Shown here one piece after another: positions 45,001-53,880 of a stretch of 64,000 bases of DNA. Origin of the DNA: an uncultured Rivibacter sp. (lineage in GTDB: Bacteria; Pseudomonadota; Gammaproteobacteria; Burkholderiales; Burkholderiaceae); the NCBI GenBank assembly GCA_946480925.1, contig CAMLLU010000006.1:62001-126000 (forward strand), given 5' to 3'. The position numbers and the translations under genes were made by a program. Under the pieces are notes generated by a model. It worked only from the letters and a program-made list of their open reading frames with translations, did no database searches and had not been told where the DNA came from. Within the stretch, counting starts at the first letter, position 1, and every line of letters begins with the position of its first letter.

Positions 45001-48000
45001 GACAGGTCCAGGCTGCCCAGCGCCTCGATGGTGGCGCTGTGGTTGTTGACGGTGGCTGCCTGGCCGGTCGCCAGCCGGTTGGCGTCCAGGCTCCCGCCAA
45101 TGGCCATGTCACCGGCGCTGAAGATGAGCGCGCGTTCTCGGTTGGTGACGCTCTGCGCGCCGACGTCCAGCCTTGCCCGCGCCGCAATGGTGGCGGCCGT
45201 GCCGTTCTCGACGTCGTTGTTGAGGGTCGTCGCGCTGATGGCCACATGGTCGCCGTAGATGCGGCCGGTGCCCAGGTTGTTCAGCGTGCCGGCCGAGACG
45301 AAGGTTTCCTGGCCGTCGACGAGGCCGCGGTTGGTCAGCGTGCCGGAGGCGCTGACGTTGGTGTTCGCCGCGCTGATTTCACCGGCGGCAGTGTTGTCGA
45401 TGTTGGCGGCCGAAACGTTCAGCGTGTTGCCTGCCAGCAGCTTGGCCTGGTTGGTCAACGTACCGGTGGTCTGCAGCGTGGCGGTGCCATTGGCCTGGAA
45501 GTCACCGGTGTGCGTGTAGTCGCCGTTCAACCGCACGGTGAGGTCGCCCTCGCTCAGCAGCTTGCCGTCGCCGCTGAGGCTGGCCGTGTCCACCGTCACG
45601 GCCTCGCCGGCGATGAGCGTGCCGGTCGTGTTGTTGACGGCAAGCGTCTTGGCCGACGTGTTGGCATCCAGCACGGAGATGGCCTTGCCGGACGACACCA
45701 ACCCGAGGTGGTTGCCCAGGCTGCCCGAGCCGGTCAGCGTGAGCGATTCGTCGGCGCGGATGGCGCCGGACGTGTTGTCCAGCGAGCCGAATGTGAGCGC
45801 CACCGAGCGCCCCTCGAGCCCCTGGTTGGCACCTTGCGTGTTCGCGTTGGCGATGCTGCCCGCCGAGACGGTGAGCGTGCCACCCGAGCGCACGAGGCTG
45901 CCGGTGTTGTCGACGCTGCCCGCGCCGGCGTTGAGGGTGACGTCGCCCAGCGCTTGGACCTGGCCACCGCGGTTGTCGAGCGAACTGGCCTGCAACGCGA
46001 TGGCGGCTTCGCCGGTCAGCACGCCGCCTTGCGTGTTGCGCACGGCAGCGCTCGTGACGGTGAGACCGCCGTGCGAGCCGATGAAGCCCGCCTGGTTGTT
46101 CAGTTCGCCGGTGGCCAGCGTGACGCTACCTTGTCCGATGATGCCGCCCGCGCTCGAGGAGTTGGTGTTGACCAGCGCCTGCCCGTGGGTGTTGACCACG
46201 AGAGCGCCACCAGCCTGAATCAACCCGGCATCGTTGCGCAGCGCTCCGCTTTGCACGTCGAGCGTTTCGCGTGCAGCGAGCGTGCCTCGCGTGTTGTCGA
46301 GTGCCTGTGCACGGCTGTCGATGCGCAGGCCCTGCCCGGCCACGACACCGTCGGTGTTCGTGATGCCGGTGGCCGTCACGGTCACCGCTTGTGCTGCCTC
46401 GATGCGGCCCGTGCTGTTGATGACGACGTCCGCGGCCGTCGCCGTGACGCCGCCTTGCACCGAGCCGATGGTGCCGAGCGTGTTGTCGATGCGCCCGCCG
46501 TCGACGACCACGTCGCCGCGAGCAGCCATCACGCCCGCGGCGTTGTCGACGGCCTGGGTGGCATGCAGCTGCAGGCGCTGCCCTGCCGTGACCTGGCCCT
46601 GTGCGTTGTTGAGCTCAGCCGCTTCAATGCTCATCGCACCGCCAGCGCTGAGCTGGCCCTGCGCGCGGTTGTCCACCGCACCGCTGGCCTGGAGGTTCAG
46701 GCTCGCCGCCTGGATGGTCCCGCCCTGGTTGGCCACGTCACCCGCGACGATGCTCGCATTGCCGTTGCCGGCCAGCGTGCCGCCGGTGTTGTCCAGACGT
46801 GTGAGAGCACTGATGACCGTCGCACCGCTGCCGGTCTGAATGATCTGGCCGCCGCGGTTCGAAAGCGTTTGCGTCTGCAGCTGCAGGCCCTGCGCCACGG
46901 TGCTGCCGGCGTCCAGCACGGCATCCGTCGCGGTCAGGCGCAAGGTGCCGTTGCTGGCGACCTGGCCGCGCACGCCGTCGAAGGTGCCGGCCGTGAGCGA
47001 CAGCTCTCCAGCCCCGGCATGCTCGATGCGCCCATCGGTGTTGGTCAGCGTCTGCGCCGTGACGGCCAGGTTGCCGCTGTTGGCGGCGAGACGGCCGTTG
47101 CGGTTGTCGAAGTTGCCGCCCAGTGCGATGGTGGTGTCGCCACTGCCGGTCTGCACGATGAGGCCTTGCACGTTCGACAGGTTGGCCACGTGCAGGTCGA
47201 GCTGTGCGGCCGTCAGCTGGCCGGCGTTGTTGTCGAGCGCCTGGCTCGCCTGGTTGTTGGCAGTGGCGCTGAGCGTGCCGGCCGCCGAGACCACGGCCTG
47301 GCTCGTGGTGATGGCGCCTTGCGTTGCCGTGAGAGATAGGCCAGCTCCACTCGTCTGGCTGCCCGAAAGATCGACGGTGGCGCCGGTAAAGCGGCCCGTG
47401 GCCACCGCGATGTTCTGGCCGTGTGCCACGAGCGCTTCGCCCGCCGTCGCAGAAAGGTTGCCACCAAAGGACAAGGTGCCGTCAGCACGCAGCCCGGCGG
47501 CGAGCAGGCTGCCGGCCTGGCTGTCGATGCGACGCGCCTGCAGCGTCGTGTCGCCCTGCGCGGCGATGACGCCGGTGTTGGTCAGCGTGCCGGTGACGGT
47601 GAGGCTGCTGTCGCCCTGGGCATAGAGGCTGCCGGTGTTGCTGACGCTGCCGGAGCGCACCGTCAGGTCGCCGCCTGCGTAGGCCTGCCCCTGGGTGTTG
47701 ATGAACGCGCCGCTGAGTTGCAGGCCCACGGCGCCGAGCGCCTGGGTCGTGCCACGGGTGTTGTCCAGGCCCCCGCCGGTGAGGGTGAGGTTGCCGTTGG
47801 CAGCCAGCACGCCGTCGGTGTTGTCCGCCGCTTGCGCGACCGTTGCGGCCAGCGATGCCCCGGCCAGCACGCGCCCGGTCAAGTTGTTCAACTGCCCGGC
47901 GTTCAGCACCGTGTTGCCACCGGCCGTGATGAGGCCGTTGGCCGAGTTGTCCAGCAGGCCGCCGGCAGAGACTCCGGCGGCACCAGCGGCCTGCACCGTG

Positions 48001-51000
48001 CCGCCGCGGTTGGCCAGTTCACCGAGCGTGAGCGTTGCACCGCCGTTGCTCGCCAGCAAGCCGCCGGTGTTGTCGAGGCGGGTCGTCGCGGCCACGGCCA
48101 TGGAGCCCGTGCCGGTCTGGATGATCTGGCCGCCGCGGTTTGAAAGCGTGGCCGTGTCGAGTGCCAGCTGTGCAGCCACCGTGCTGGCCGCGTCGAGCGT
48201 GGCGCTTTGAGCTGCCAGCTGCATCGTGCCGTTGGTGGCCACCACACCGCGGGTGCCGTCGAGCGTTGCGGCATCCACCGCCAGCGTGCCGGTGTTGGCA
48301 TGCTCGATGCGGCCATCGACGTTGGTGAACGTCTGCGCAGACAGCGCAAGGTTGCGGCTGTTGGCGGCAATGCGGCCGCCCGCGTTGTCGAGGCTGCCGC
48401 TCAGCGCGACCGTGGTGTCGCCTGTGCCGGTTTGCACCAGCTCGCCTTGAACGTTCGAGAGGTTGGCCAAGTGCAGGTCGAGCTGCCGTGCGGTCAACTG
48501 GCCGGCGTCGTTGTTCAGCGCCTGCCCCGCCTGGCGGTTGGCAGTGGCACTGAGCGTGCCGCCCGCCGACACCACCGCCTGGCTCGTCGTGATCGAGCCT
48601 TGGGTGGCTACCAGCGTGAGATCGGCCGCACCCGTCTGGCTGCGCGACAGGTCGACGGTGGCTCCCGCGAAGTTTGCGGTGCCTGCTGCGACGTTCTGGC
48701 CATGTGCCGCAAGCGCTTGTGTCGCGGTCACGGACAGATTGCCGCGGTCTGCCAGCGAGCCGTCGCTGCGCAGGCCGGCGGCGAGCAGGCCTGCCGCAGC
48801 ACTGTCGATGCGGCCCCCTTGCAACGTCGTGTTGCCCCCTGCGGCGATGAAGCCCGTGTTGGTGAGCACATCGGTGGTCGAGACACTGGCGTTGCCCTGC
48901 GCATAGAGACCGCCGCCGTTGTCCAGCGTTGCAGCCTGCACGCCCAGATCTGTGCCTGCGTTGATCTGCCCCTGTGCATTGACCAGCGTTGCACCAACCT
49001 GCAGGTTGGCGTTGCCCAAGGCCTGCAGCGTGCCACGCGTGTTGTCCAGGCCAGCAGCGGTAAGGCCGAGGTTCTGGTTGGCTGCGACGAGGCCGTCAGT
49101 GTTGTCGAGGTTTTGTGCAACCGTCGCCGTGAGCGACGCCCCCGCCAACAGGCGGCCGTGCTCATTGCTCAACTGCCCCGCACGCACTGCGACGTTGCCG
49201 CCAGCCGTGACGGTGCCCTGCGCGGAGTTGTCGAGCTCTCCGGTGGCGGTGATGTCGAGCGATGAGGAGGCGCCGGCCGCCTGGGCCGTGCCGCCCTGGT
49301 TGCGCAGGTCGCCGACGCGCAGCGTGGTTGCACCGTTGCTCGCGAGGAGGCCACCGGTGTTGTCCAGGTAGGTCGTCGCGGCAATGGCCGTGGCCTCGCT
49401 GCCGGTCTGCACGATCTGCCCACCGCGGTTCGACAGCGTTTGCGTGTCCACCATGATGCGCCGGGCCGAGGTGCCGCCCGCGTCGAGCACGGCGGTCTGA
49501 GCCGTCAGCACCAGCGCGCCGTTGCCCACCACGACACCACGTGTGCCGTTCAGTGTGAGCACGTCGATGTTCAGGGTGTCGTTGCCGGCATGCTCGATGC
49601 GGCCGTCGGCGTTGACCAGCGTGCGGGCCGACAGCGCGAGGTTGCGGCTGTTGGCGGCGATGCGGCCGCCGGTGTTGTCGAGGTCGCCGGCCAAGGCGAT
49701 GGTCGTGTCGCCCGAGCCCGTTTGCACGAGCTCCCCCTGCACGTTGGAAAGGTCATGCGCGCTGAGCTGCAGCTGAAGGCCCCACAGCTGGGCGGCATCG
49801 GTGCGTAGCGTCTGCGTCGCGCTTGCGCCCAGCGTCTGGCTGGCTGCGACCGTAGCGCCATGCGCGTCGATGTCGCCCGCCGTCGCGCTCAGCGCCACAT
49901 CGCGTGAACCGGTCTGGCTGCCGGAGACGTCGATGCTCGCCCCCCGCAGCCGTGCGAGGCCGGCCGCGAGGTTCTGGCCGCGGGCCACGAGCGCCTGTGC
50001 GGTGGTCACGGTGAGGTCTCCGCTGCCAGCCAATGAACCGTCACCGCGCAGGCCGGCGGCCAGCAGGCTGCCCGCGCTGCTGTCGAGTCGGCTGGCCTGC
50101 AAAGTCGTGTTGCCTTGGGCAGCGATGACGCCGGCATTGCTGAGTGCGCCACTTGCCGTGAGCGCGACGCTGCCCTGTGCATATAGGCTGCCGGTGTTGC
50201 TCACGTCGCCTGCCTGCACGGCCAGGTCGGTGCCGGCAAACGCTTGCCCCTGCGCATTCGTGAAAGCGGCGCCGACGTTCAGTGCTGCAGCGCCCTGCAC
50301 TGCTTGCAGCGTTCCGCGGGTGTTGTCGAGGCTGGCCGCGGCGACGCTCAAATCCTGGTTGCCGGCCAAGAGGCCGTCGGTGTTGTCGAGCGCCCGAGCA
50401 GCGTTCACGGAGAGCGAGGCACCTGCAGTGACTCGCCCTTGCTGGTTGAGCAGTTGCCCGGCGCTGATGACCGTGTTGCCGCCTGCGGCGATGAAGCCGT
50501 TTGCCGAGTTGTCGAGCTCTGCCGTAACCGTGACGTCGACGTTCGAGGCGCCAGTTGCCTGGATGACGCCGCCCTGGTTGAGCAGCTCCCCTGCGCTCAC
50601 TGAGGTCGCACCGTTGCTTGCGAGCACACCGCCGGTGTTGTCAAGGCGCGTGGTGGCCTTGATGGTGGTGGCGCCCACACCGGTCTGCACGATCTGGCCG
50701 CTGCGGTTCGACAGCGCCGCCGTGTCGAGTTGCAGACGTGCTGCCGAGGTGGTGCCTGCGTCGAGCGTTGCTGCCTGCGCAGCGAGCTGCAGGCTGCCGT
50801 TGCTCAGCAAGGCACCGCGCGCTCCGTCCAGCGTGCTGGCGTTGACCACCAGCGTGCCGCTGCCGGCGTGCTCGATGCGCCCATCGGTGTTGGTCAGCGC
50901 CTGGGCCGAGAGCGAGAGGTTGTGGCCGTTGCTGGCAATGCGGCCGCCGGTGTTGTCCAACTGGCCAAGCCCGGTGATGCTGCTGTCACCGTTACCGGTC

Positions 51001-53822
51001 TGCACGACGCTGCCGCCGGCGTTGGCGAGGTTGGCTACATGCAGGTCGAGCTGTTGCGCGCTCAGTTGGCCGGCACGGTTGTCCAGCGTTTGGGTGGCCT
51101 GTGCATTGGCCGTGATACCGAGCGTGCCGGTCGCGGAGACCACGGCTTCGCGTGTGCTGACGTCGCCTTGCGTGGCCGTGAGGCTCACTTGGTGGGCGCC
51201 GGTCTGGCTGCCGGTGAGGTCCACGGCCGTGCCGGCCATGCGCATTTGCCCGGCCGCAAGGTTCTGCCCTCGAGCCACCAAGGCCCCGCCTGTCGTGATG
51301 ATCAGGTCGCCGCTCACGGCCAACGTGCCGTCGCCGCGGATGCCCGCGCCGAGCAGGCTGCCCGCCTGGCTCTCCAGGCGCTGTGCCTGCAGCGTGGTGT
51401 GCCCTTGAGCGGCAATGACGCCGGCATTCACCAACCTGCCGTTCGCACTGACGCTCGCTTGGCCTTGCGCGTAGAGGCTGCCGGTGTTGTCGATGTCACC
51501 CGCCTGCACGTGCAGGTCGCTCGTAGCGAAGACCTGGCCTTGGGCGTTCGTCAGCAAGCCGCCGACACCGAAGTTCACCATGCCCGATTCCACCGTGCCA
51601 CGGGTGTTGTCCAGGCGGGCCGCCGTGACGTTCAGCGCCTCGCTCGACACGAGCGCGCCATCGGTGTTGTCGACGCCCTGCGTGGCCTGGGCATCGAGCG
51701 AGCCGGCGGCCGACACGTGGCCGCGCTGGTTGTTCAGCGCCCCTGCGGCCAGCACGGCTCGGCCGGCTGCAGCGATACGCCCCTCTGCAGAGTTGTCGAG
51801 CAGGCCTGTGGTGCTGACGCGCAGACTGGCAGCACCGGCGGCCTGCACGGTGCCGCCTTGGTTGACGAGGCTCTGTGCGGTGAGGGTCGTGCTGCCGTTG
51901 CTGGCAATGACGCCGCCGGTGTTGTCGAGACCCTGCGCCACGCTGAGCGCGGTGTCGCCGGTGCCGGTCTGCACGATTTGCCCGCCCCGGTTGGACAGGC
52001 TCGTGGCCTGCAGGCTCAGGCGGCCTGCCACGGTGATGGCACCGTTGAGCTGGGCCTGCCCCGTGGAGGCCGCGAGCTGGCCTTGCGTGCCGATGTAGCC
52101 GCGTTCGCCATCGAGCGCGACCGCGGCCAACGTCAACTGCCCTGCGCCCGCATGTTCGATGCGGCCTTCGGTGTTGGCCAGTGTCTGTGCCGAGAGCGCC
52201 AGGTTCTGCCCGTTGGTGGCGATGCGGCCGCCGGTGTTGTTCAAGTCGCCGGCCAGTTGCAGGCTCGTGTCGCCGCTGCCGGTTTGCACGAGTTCGCCTT
52301 GCACGTTCGAAATGCTGCGGGCGCTCAACGTGAGCTGCTCTGCAGACACCTGCGCCCCGTCAGTGCGCAAGGTTCGCGCCGCGCTTGCAGTCAACGTCTG
52401 TGCTGCAGCCAGCGTGGCGCGGCTCGCGTCGATGTCTGCACTGCTCGCGCTCAGGTTGATGTCACGAGCACTGGTCTGGCTCTGGCTGATGTCGACGGCC
52501 GATGCAGTCACGCTGATACTGCTCGTCGCCAGGTTCTGGCCATGTGCTGCCACTTCGTTTGTCGACGTGATGTTCAGCGCGCCCGCCGCACCGAGGCTCC
52601 CATCGGAGCGCAGCCCCGCGGCGAGCACCGAGTCGGCTGTGGCGTCGACCTGCGAAGTACGGCCGGTCGCCGCAAGCGTGGTGTTGCCTTGTGCAGCGAT
52701 GACCCCGCCGTTGTCGATGTTGCCGCGCGTGTTCAGCTGCGTATCGCCTTGGGCGTAGACGATGCCGCTGTTGGCGATGCCGCCTTGGGTGTCGGCGAGC
52801 ACGCTGCCCGTTGCCGTGATGCGCCCGGCGTTCTCGAGGCGACCATCGGCCGTGACGACCACGTTGCCCGCGCTCGCGCCGATGACGCCGGTGTTGCGCA
52901 CGCCCACGCCGGCTTCGGTGCCGACGAGGGTGATTTTTCCGGCGTACATGCCGCCGAGCTGGGCGACGTCTATCGCGAACGAGGGTGCAACACCGCTGGC
53001 CGTGGTGGGGGTGGCCTGCGTGTGACCGGCATCGACTTCGTTGACACCGGTGGTCACCTTGAGCTCGTTGGCCCAGATGCTCGCGTTGGCCTGCACGGCG
53101 CGCGCGATGATGTCGGTGTAGTCGGTGCGGCTGGCGTCGAGTCCCGCGCCTTCGATGCTGACGACGCCTCGCTGCACCCGGTAGCCTTCCAGGCTGCCAC
53201 CATTGACGATGGGCGTGCCAGTCGTCAGCGTGGCGCGGCTGGCGTTCAGGAAGCCACAGCCGTCGCAGGTGATGCCTGCCGCATTGGCGATGACGACCTG
53301 CGCGCGCTGGCCAGCCACTTCGATGTAGCCGCGCAGCTGGCTCGGGTTGCTGGCATTGACCTCGTTGAGGATGACGCGTGCCGTGCCGTTGGCCAGCCAC
53401 GGGTTGCCCTGCACCCAGCCGCCCAGTTGCGTCTGCACGTTGCTGCGCGAGTTGTTCAGGATGGCGCCCTGGCCGTTGACGTCGAACTGGCTGTAGGTGT
53501 TGCGTGAGATACCGGCCGCACTGGGCGTCTGGATGTTGACCAGCGGCACGCCGTTGCCGGCATTGAGCACGGTGGGCTGCTGGTTCTTCGGCGCGTTGGG
53601 GTCGGCCACGATCTGGGCGTTGGCCAGTGGGGAGGCAAGCGTTATCAGGCCCAAGGCGGTGAACAGGGCGAAGCTCAAGCTGCGCAGCGTCGCCGTGATG
53701 CCGAGCGATGCCGCTCCGGTGCTGGTACCGGGCGCCTTGGCGTCGCTGGAGGCGGTTTCGGCCACAGCCATCAGTTGGCCGCGCTTCTTGTTGAAGACGA
53801 TGCGATGGAGGTGCTTGTTCAC
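39090..53822 (-). CDS. cdiA: CDI toxin/two-partner-secretion filament CdiA, 4910 aa
   Basis: CdiA is exported by CdiB, forms a surface filament and delivers its C-terminal toxin into neighbouring cells. The GTG start gives MNKHLHRIVFNKKRGQLMAVAE, the extended signal peptide (ESPR), and cleavage is expected after Ala-69 (SPLANA-Q). The TPS/haemagglutinin domain (about 70-320) has VNIQTPSAAGISRNTYSQF, NEVNASNPSQLRGYIEVAG and ITCDGCGFLNASRATLTTG. FHA-type repeats follow, including five ~1.28-kb units, an Ala/Thr/Ser/Val-rich stretch (about 3130-3300), the conserved NPDANARFLVETDPRF domain, FHA-2 repeats and a Gly/Ala-rich pretoxin segment (about 4500-4520). VENN is at 4712-4715, and 195 residues of toxin follow. 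cdiI lies downstream. Confidence 0.95.
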   Translation of the reverse strand: MNKHLHRIVFNKKRGQLMAVAETASSDAKAPGTSTGAASLGITATLRSLSFALFTALGLITLASPLANAQIVADPNAPKNQQPTVLNAGNGVPLVNIQTPSAAGISRNTYSQFDVNGQGAILNNSRSNVQTQLGGWVQGNPWLANGTARVILNEVNASNPSQLRGYIEVAGQRAQVVIANAAGITCDGCGFLNASRATLTTGTPIVNGGSLEGYRVQRGVVSIEGAGLDASRTDYTDIIARAVQANASIWANELKVTTGVNEVDAGHTQATPTTASGVAPSFAIDVAQLGGMYAGKITLVGTEAGVGVRNTGVIGASAGNVVVTADGRLENAGRITATGSVLADTQGGIANSGIVYAQGDTQLNTRGNIDNGGVIAAQGNTTLAATGRTSQVDATADSVLAAGLRSDGSLGAAGALNITSTNEVAAHGQNLATSSISVTASAVDISQSQTSARDINLSASSADIDASRATLAAAQTLTASAARTLRTDGAQVSAEQLTLSARSISNVQGELVQTGSGDTSLQLAGDLNNTGGRIATNGQNLALSAQTLANTEGRIEHAGAGQLTLAAVALDGERGYIGTQGQLAASTGQAQLNGAITVAGRLSLQATSLSNRGGQIVQTGTGDTALSVAQGLDNTGGVIASNGSTTLTAQSLVNQGGTVQAAGAASLRVSTTGLLDNSAEGRIAAAGRAVLAAGALNNQRGHVSAAGSLDAQATQGVDNTDGALVSSEALNVTAARLDNTRGTVESGMVNFGVGGLLTNAQGQVFATSDLHVQAGDIDNTGSLYAQGQASVSANGRLVNAGVIAAQGHTTLQAQRLESQAGSLLGAGIRGDGTLAVSGDLIITTGGALVARGQNLAAGQMRMAGTAVDLTGSQTGAHQVSLTATQGDVSTREAVVSATGTLGITANAQATQTLDNRAGQLSAQQLDLHVANLANAGGSVVQTGNGDSSITGLGQLDNTGGRIASNGHNLSLSAQALTNTDGRIEHAGSGTLVVNASTLDGARGALLSNGSLQLAAQAATLDAGTTSAARLQLDTAALSNRSGQIVQTGVGATTIKATTRLDNTGGVLASNGATSVSAGELLNQGGVIQATGASNVDVTVTAELDNSANGFIAAGGNTVISAGQLLNQQGRVTAGASLSVNAARALDNTDGLLAGNQDLSVAAASLDNTRGTLQAVQGAAALNVGAAFTNAQGQAFAGTDLAVQAGDVSNTGSLYAQGSVALTASGALSNAGVIAAQGNTTLQASRLDSSAGSLLAAGLRGDGSLAGSGDLTVTTAQALVARGQNLAAGLARLRGASIDVSGSQTGSRDVALSATAGDIDAHGATVAASQTLGASATQTLRTDAAQLWGLQLQLSAHDLSNVQGELVQTGSGDTTIALAGDLDNTGGRIAANSRNLALSARTLVNADGRIEHAGNDTLNIDVLTLNGTRGVVVGNGALVLTAQTAVLDAGGTSARRIMVDTQTLSNRGGQIVQTGSEATAIAATTYLDNTGGLLASNGATTLRVGDLRNQGGTAQAAGASSSLDITATGELDNSAQGTVTAGGNVAVRAGQLSNEHGRLLAGASLTATVAQNLDNTDGLVAANQNLGLTAAGLDNTRGTLQALGNANLQVGATLVNAQGQINAGTDLGVQAATLDNGGGLYAQGNASVSTTDVLTNTGFIAAGGNTTLQGGRIDSAAAGLLAAGLRSDGSLADRGNLSVTATQALAAHGQNVAAGTANFAGATVDLSRSQTGAADLTLVATQGSITTSQAVVSAGGTLSATANRQAGQALNNDAGQLTARQLDLHLANLSNVQGELVQTGTGDTTVALSGSLDNAGGRIAANSRNLALSAQTFTNVDGRIEHANTGTLAVDAATLDGTRGVVATNGTMQLAAQSATLDAASTVAAQLALDTATLSNRGGQIIQTGTGSMAVAATTRLDNTGGLLASNGGATLTLGELANRGGTVQAAGAAGVSAGGLLDNSANGLITAGGNTVLNAGQLNNLTGRVLAGASLAATVAQAADNTDGVLAANGNLTLTGGGLDNTRGTTQALGAVGLQLSGAFINTQGQAYAGGDLTVRSGSVSNTGSLYAQGDSSLTVTGTLTNTGVIAAQGDTTLQARRIDSQAGSLLAAGLRADGTLSFGGNLSATAGEALVAHGQNIAVATGRFTGATVDLSGSQTSGAGLSLTATQGAITTSQAVVSAAGTLSATANNQASQALDNNAGQLTAAQLDLHVANLSNVQGLIVQTGSGDTTIALGGNFDNRNGRLAANSGNLAVTAQTLTNTDGRIEHAGAGELSLTAGTFDGVRGQVASNGTLRLTATDAVLDAGSTVAQGLQLQTQTLSNRGGQIIQTGSGATVISALTRLDNTGGTLAGNGNASIVAGDVANQGGTIQAASLNLQASGAVDNRAQGQLSAGGAMSIEAAELNNAQGQVTAGQRLQLHATQAVDNAAGVMAARGDVVVDGGRIDNTLGTIGSVQGGVTATAADVVINSTGRIEAAQAVTVTATGITNTDGVVAGQGLRIDSRAQALDNTRGTLAARETLDVQSGALRNDAGLIQAGGALVVNTHGQALVNTNSSSAGGIIGQGSVTLATGELNNQAGFIGSHGGLTVTSAAVRNTQGGVLTGEAAIALQASSLDNRGGQVQALGDVTLNAGAGSVDNTGSLVRSGGTLTVSAGSIANANTQGANQGLEGRSVALTFGSLDNTSGAIRADESLTLTGSGSLGNHLGLVSSGKAISVLDANTSAKTLAVNNTTGTLIAGEAVTVDTASLSGDGKLLSEGDLTVRLNGDYTHTGDFQANGTATLQTTGTLTNQAKLLAGNTLNVSAANIDNTAAGEISAANTNVSASGTLTNRGLVDGQETFVSAGTLNNLGTGRIYGDHVAISATTLNNDVENGTAATIAARARLDVGAQSVTNRERALIFSAGDMAIGGSLDANRLATGQAATVNNHSATIEALGSLDLSARQINNTNEHFSTQVAEVSREARQDFQLAGSPNIYDSTQASQNNGASDDLLQAVTPEGTRDDFVRYDYNRIVTETQVLISDPGQILAGGAMRITADAFVNDRSRVIAGATLTGSIGMLSNLGADGQRTTTDAGTSTHFFRIRHKGRDEQGASASAYNPAATVVPIKVGMATYLQNTAVAGTGTQIAALTSNTVTETAAGAGDATAGLRSGTLIEVRAAVSAPASASGSTVATASGSGAGVAATAIDTAAAVNAPGAASASTVAAATGAAANQHVGAVGGTSVAVSGPTAATGAGASTATAADVSRSAAAVDAAAAVASPSTVAGASVSSATAAAASQATTAIASNGEAATAPATAVATTSFVIRAVVPNTTLPNSSLFRQNPDANARFLVETDPRFADYRSWLSSDYLLQQLELDPAMTQKRLGDGFYEQKLIREQVAQLTGRRFLEGYANDEAQYQALMGAGVTYAKQWKLVPGVALTSEQMAQLTTDIVWLVERPVTLADGSVQKVLVPQVYVRVKEGDIDGSGALLSAGAIGLNLSGDLNNGGTIAGRTVVSLTAENVQNLGGRISGQDVAVSARNDLNHLGGLIDAGNSLSVSAGRDLNVVTGMHGTSNDQSSRTNVGRVAGLYVGNAGGTLVAAAGRDINLIAASIVNAGESGQTVIAAGRDLKLGTVTESSRQSITWDANNWRKDASSAEVGTSIQAVGDVRLSAVNDLTARAATVTSSQGALTAVAGSNLSVTAGVATRDVDEAHKVSGSNSWTHKKTTTTRDTFEQTAVVGSTLSGHTVVLQAGDKAKGSGDLLIQGSSVTAQGAAVLSAGRDVTITSAEQATSTNHDSQTVKEAKGFAKAVGTALTATSMLTTGLPSPEGARLLTKKSNTQANEQTTTQAVGSTVSAGTLSVEAGRDATVQGSTLVADGHVDINAARNLNIVSTQNTQSGTSSASSKTSGFVGSFWQPAVGTVKQTQTGQERSTAQVASQVASLNGSVQLKAGEQYTQTSSQVLAPQGDIDIQAKQVDIGAAHDSGSATQTSQYSKTAIGGTVSVPLLNAVQGIQQSVQAGKTSGDARMQALAAVNAGMQAQAAAEQVAANGVAGGIKVSVSLGHSESRNQTTQSGSTAAGSQVTAGGDVHIAATGAGKDSVLNVSGSDIKAGQDATLKSDGALVLQAATNTAEQHSKNSSGGASVGVGFAFGGQQNGFTLEVSASRSLGKADGTDTSHANTHVSAGNALNLQSGGDTTLKGAVASGRQVTAEVGGDLKVESLQDRTKYDAKQQSAGVSVSVCVPPFCYGSSSVSASASQAKVQGDFVSVTEQSALQAGDGGFQVRVNGNTELKGGAISSSQAAIDANRNSLTTATLTTSDLQNRDDFKASAVSASGGTGGGSGGASQRSGHQASTTRAGISQANVVITDDKQQQAVSGQNAEQTVASLNRDVLTGKDTSGALGQAWDGQRLQEKVQAEASITAQFGQNAAKAVGDYAGGKVKELRMQAAAEADPSKRQALLDEASKWDEGGAYRVAAHAAVGGLAGGVQGALGAGASAATVPAIAEAVNGMGLPEPVRQVVIAAAGTAVGAAAGGTAGATAGFNQTANNYLKHEELKAKRDELAACKDQQCRESVNRKWDEVSQRRNEAMTVSCVDGASVQCRANLAELQTDMAALLANPSGRGLNRLTPEESNNLKQATEKYRTNLEVLAQRGNQALGTTAASPDQLVQAGYLSVQEAKDLKQLRLGQMVDFLGAVALPGGAKANGNKPVTKAMQEAEGASARATERARVENNVRRDDGQQYINNTAPKDVPETVTRRDNDFSSPVNDRGNPKASIDAEGNLNAANPQGTGSVTTHVRGSDPKNTPYISTTDPTSTEAPKNFGSQQVEINTRDLQRDINAGRVSPETTEIVPHQRVVEELQQKVDQAQARYERNPTQRNSERLEDAQKDLTNAARDGECLIKGCVPAPYVSVPKGTRSPIMPQQPKKQ
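39093..39689 (-). other. CdiA-CT toxin region: VENN motif plus 195-residue C-terminus
   Basis: VENN (39678-39689) marks the start of the polymorphic toxin module. The following 195 residues open with a charged, loop-rich part. Next comes TTHVRGSDPKNTPYISTTDP and SQQVEINTRDL, whose R, STT and Q-x-E elements resemble the R-S-E pattern of ADP-ribosyltransferases, although this is a motif-level guess. A heptad-like helix (VVEELQQKVDQAQARYERN) and a Cys pair (ECLIKGC) end it. Composition is less GC-rich than the rest of cdiA. The activity is unknown. Confidence 0.55.
43925..44430 (-). other. Ala/Thr/Ser/Val-rich low-complexity segment in CdiA
   Basis: About 168 residues between a haemagglutinin repeat block (ending TSNTVTETAAGAGD) and the conserved NTTLPNSSLFRQNPDANARF domain are almost wholly Ala, Thr, Ser, Val and Gly, with quasi-repeats such as A-A-V-x-A-P-x-A and A-S-x-S-T-V-A. 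It has no counterpart I know in other CdiA proteins at this position. It could be a flexible linker at the mid-filament receptor-binding region. Confidence 0.7.
46700..52640 (-). repeat. Five tandem ~1.28-kb direct repeats in CdiA
   Basis: The segment encoding (A/V)-A-(H/R)-GQN-(L/V/I)-A recurs with anchors near 52531, 51261, 49971, 48691 and 47411, periods of about 1270-1290 bp (about 425-430 residues). Each unit has the same internal order: VDLSGSQT-type, NVQGELVQTGSGDT-type, GRIEHAG-type, LSNRGGQIVQTG-type, LDNTGG and GSLYAQG. Four units are complete; the fifth is truncated after NQGGTIQAA. They extend the filament and are prone to recombination. Confidence 0.85.
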
Positions 53823-53880
53823 GTTCTATCCTTGTTCCCTTGATGCGCGGCGAGCTTTCGAAAGGCCCGCGCGACTTGTC

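Noticed and set aside
39090..53822. Alternative reading of CdiA as a plain FHA-type adhesin without toxin
   Set aside because: VENN plus a compositionally distinct C-terminus and a tightly linked downstream gene fit CDI better than an adhesin.
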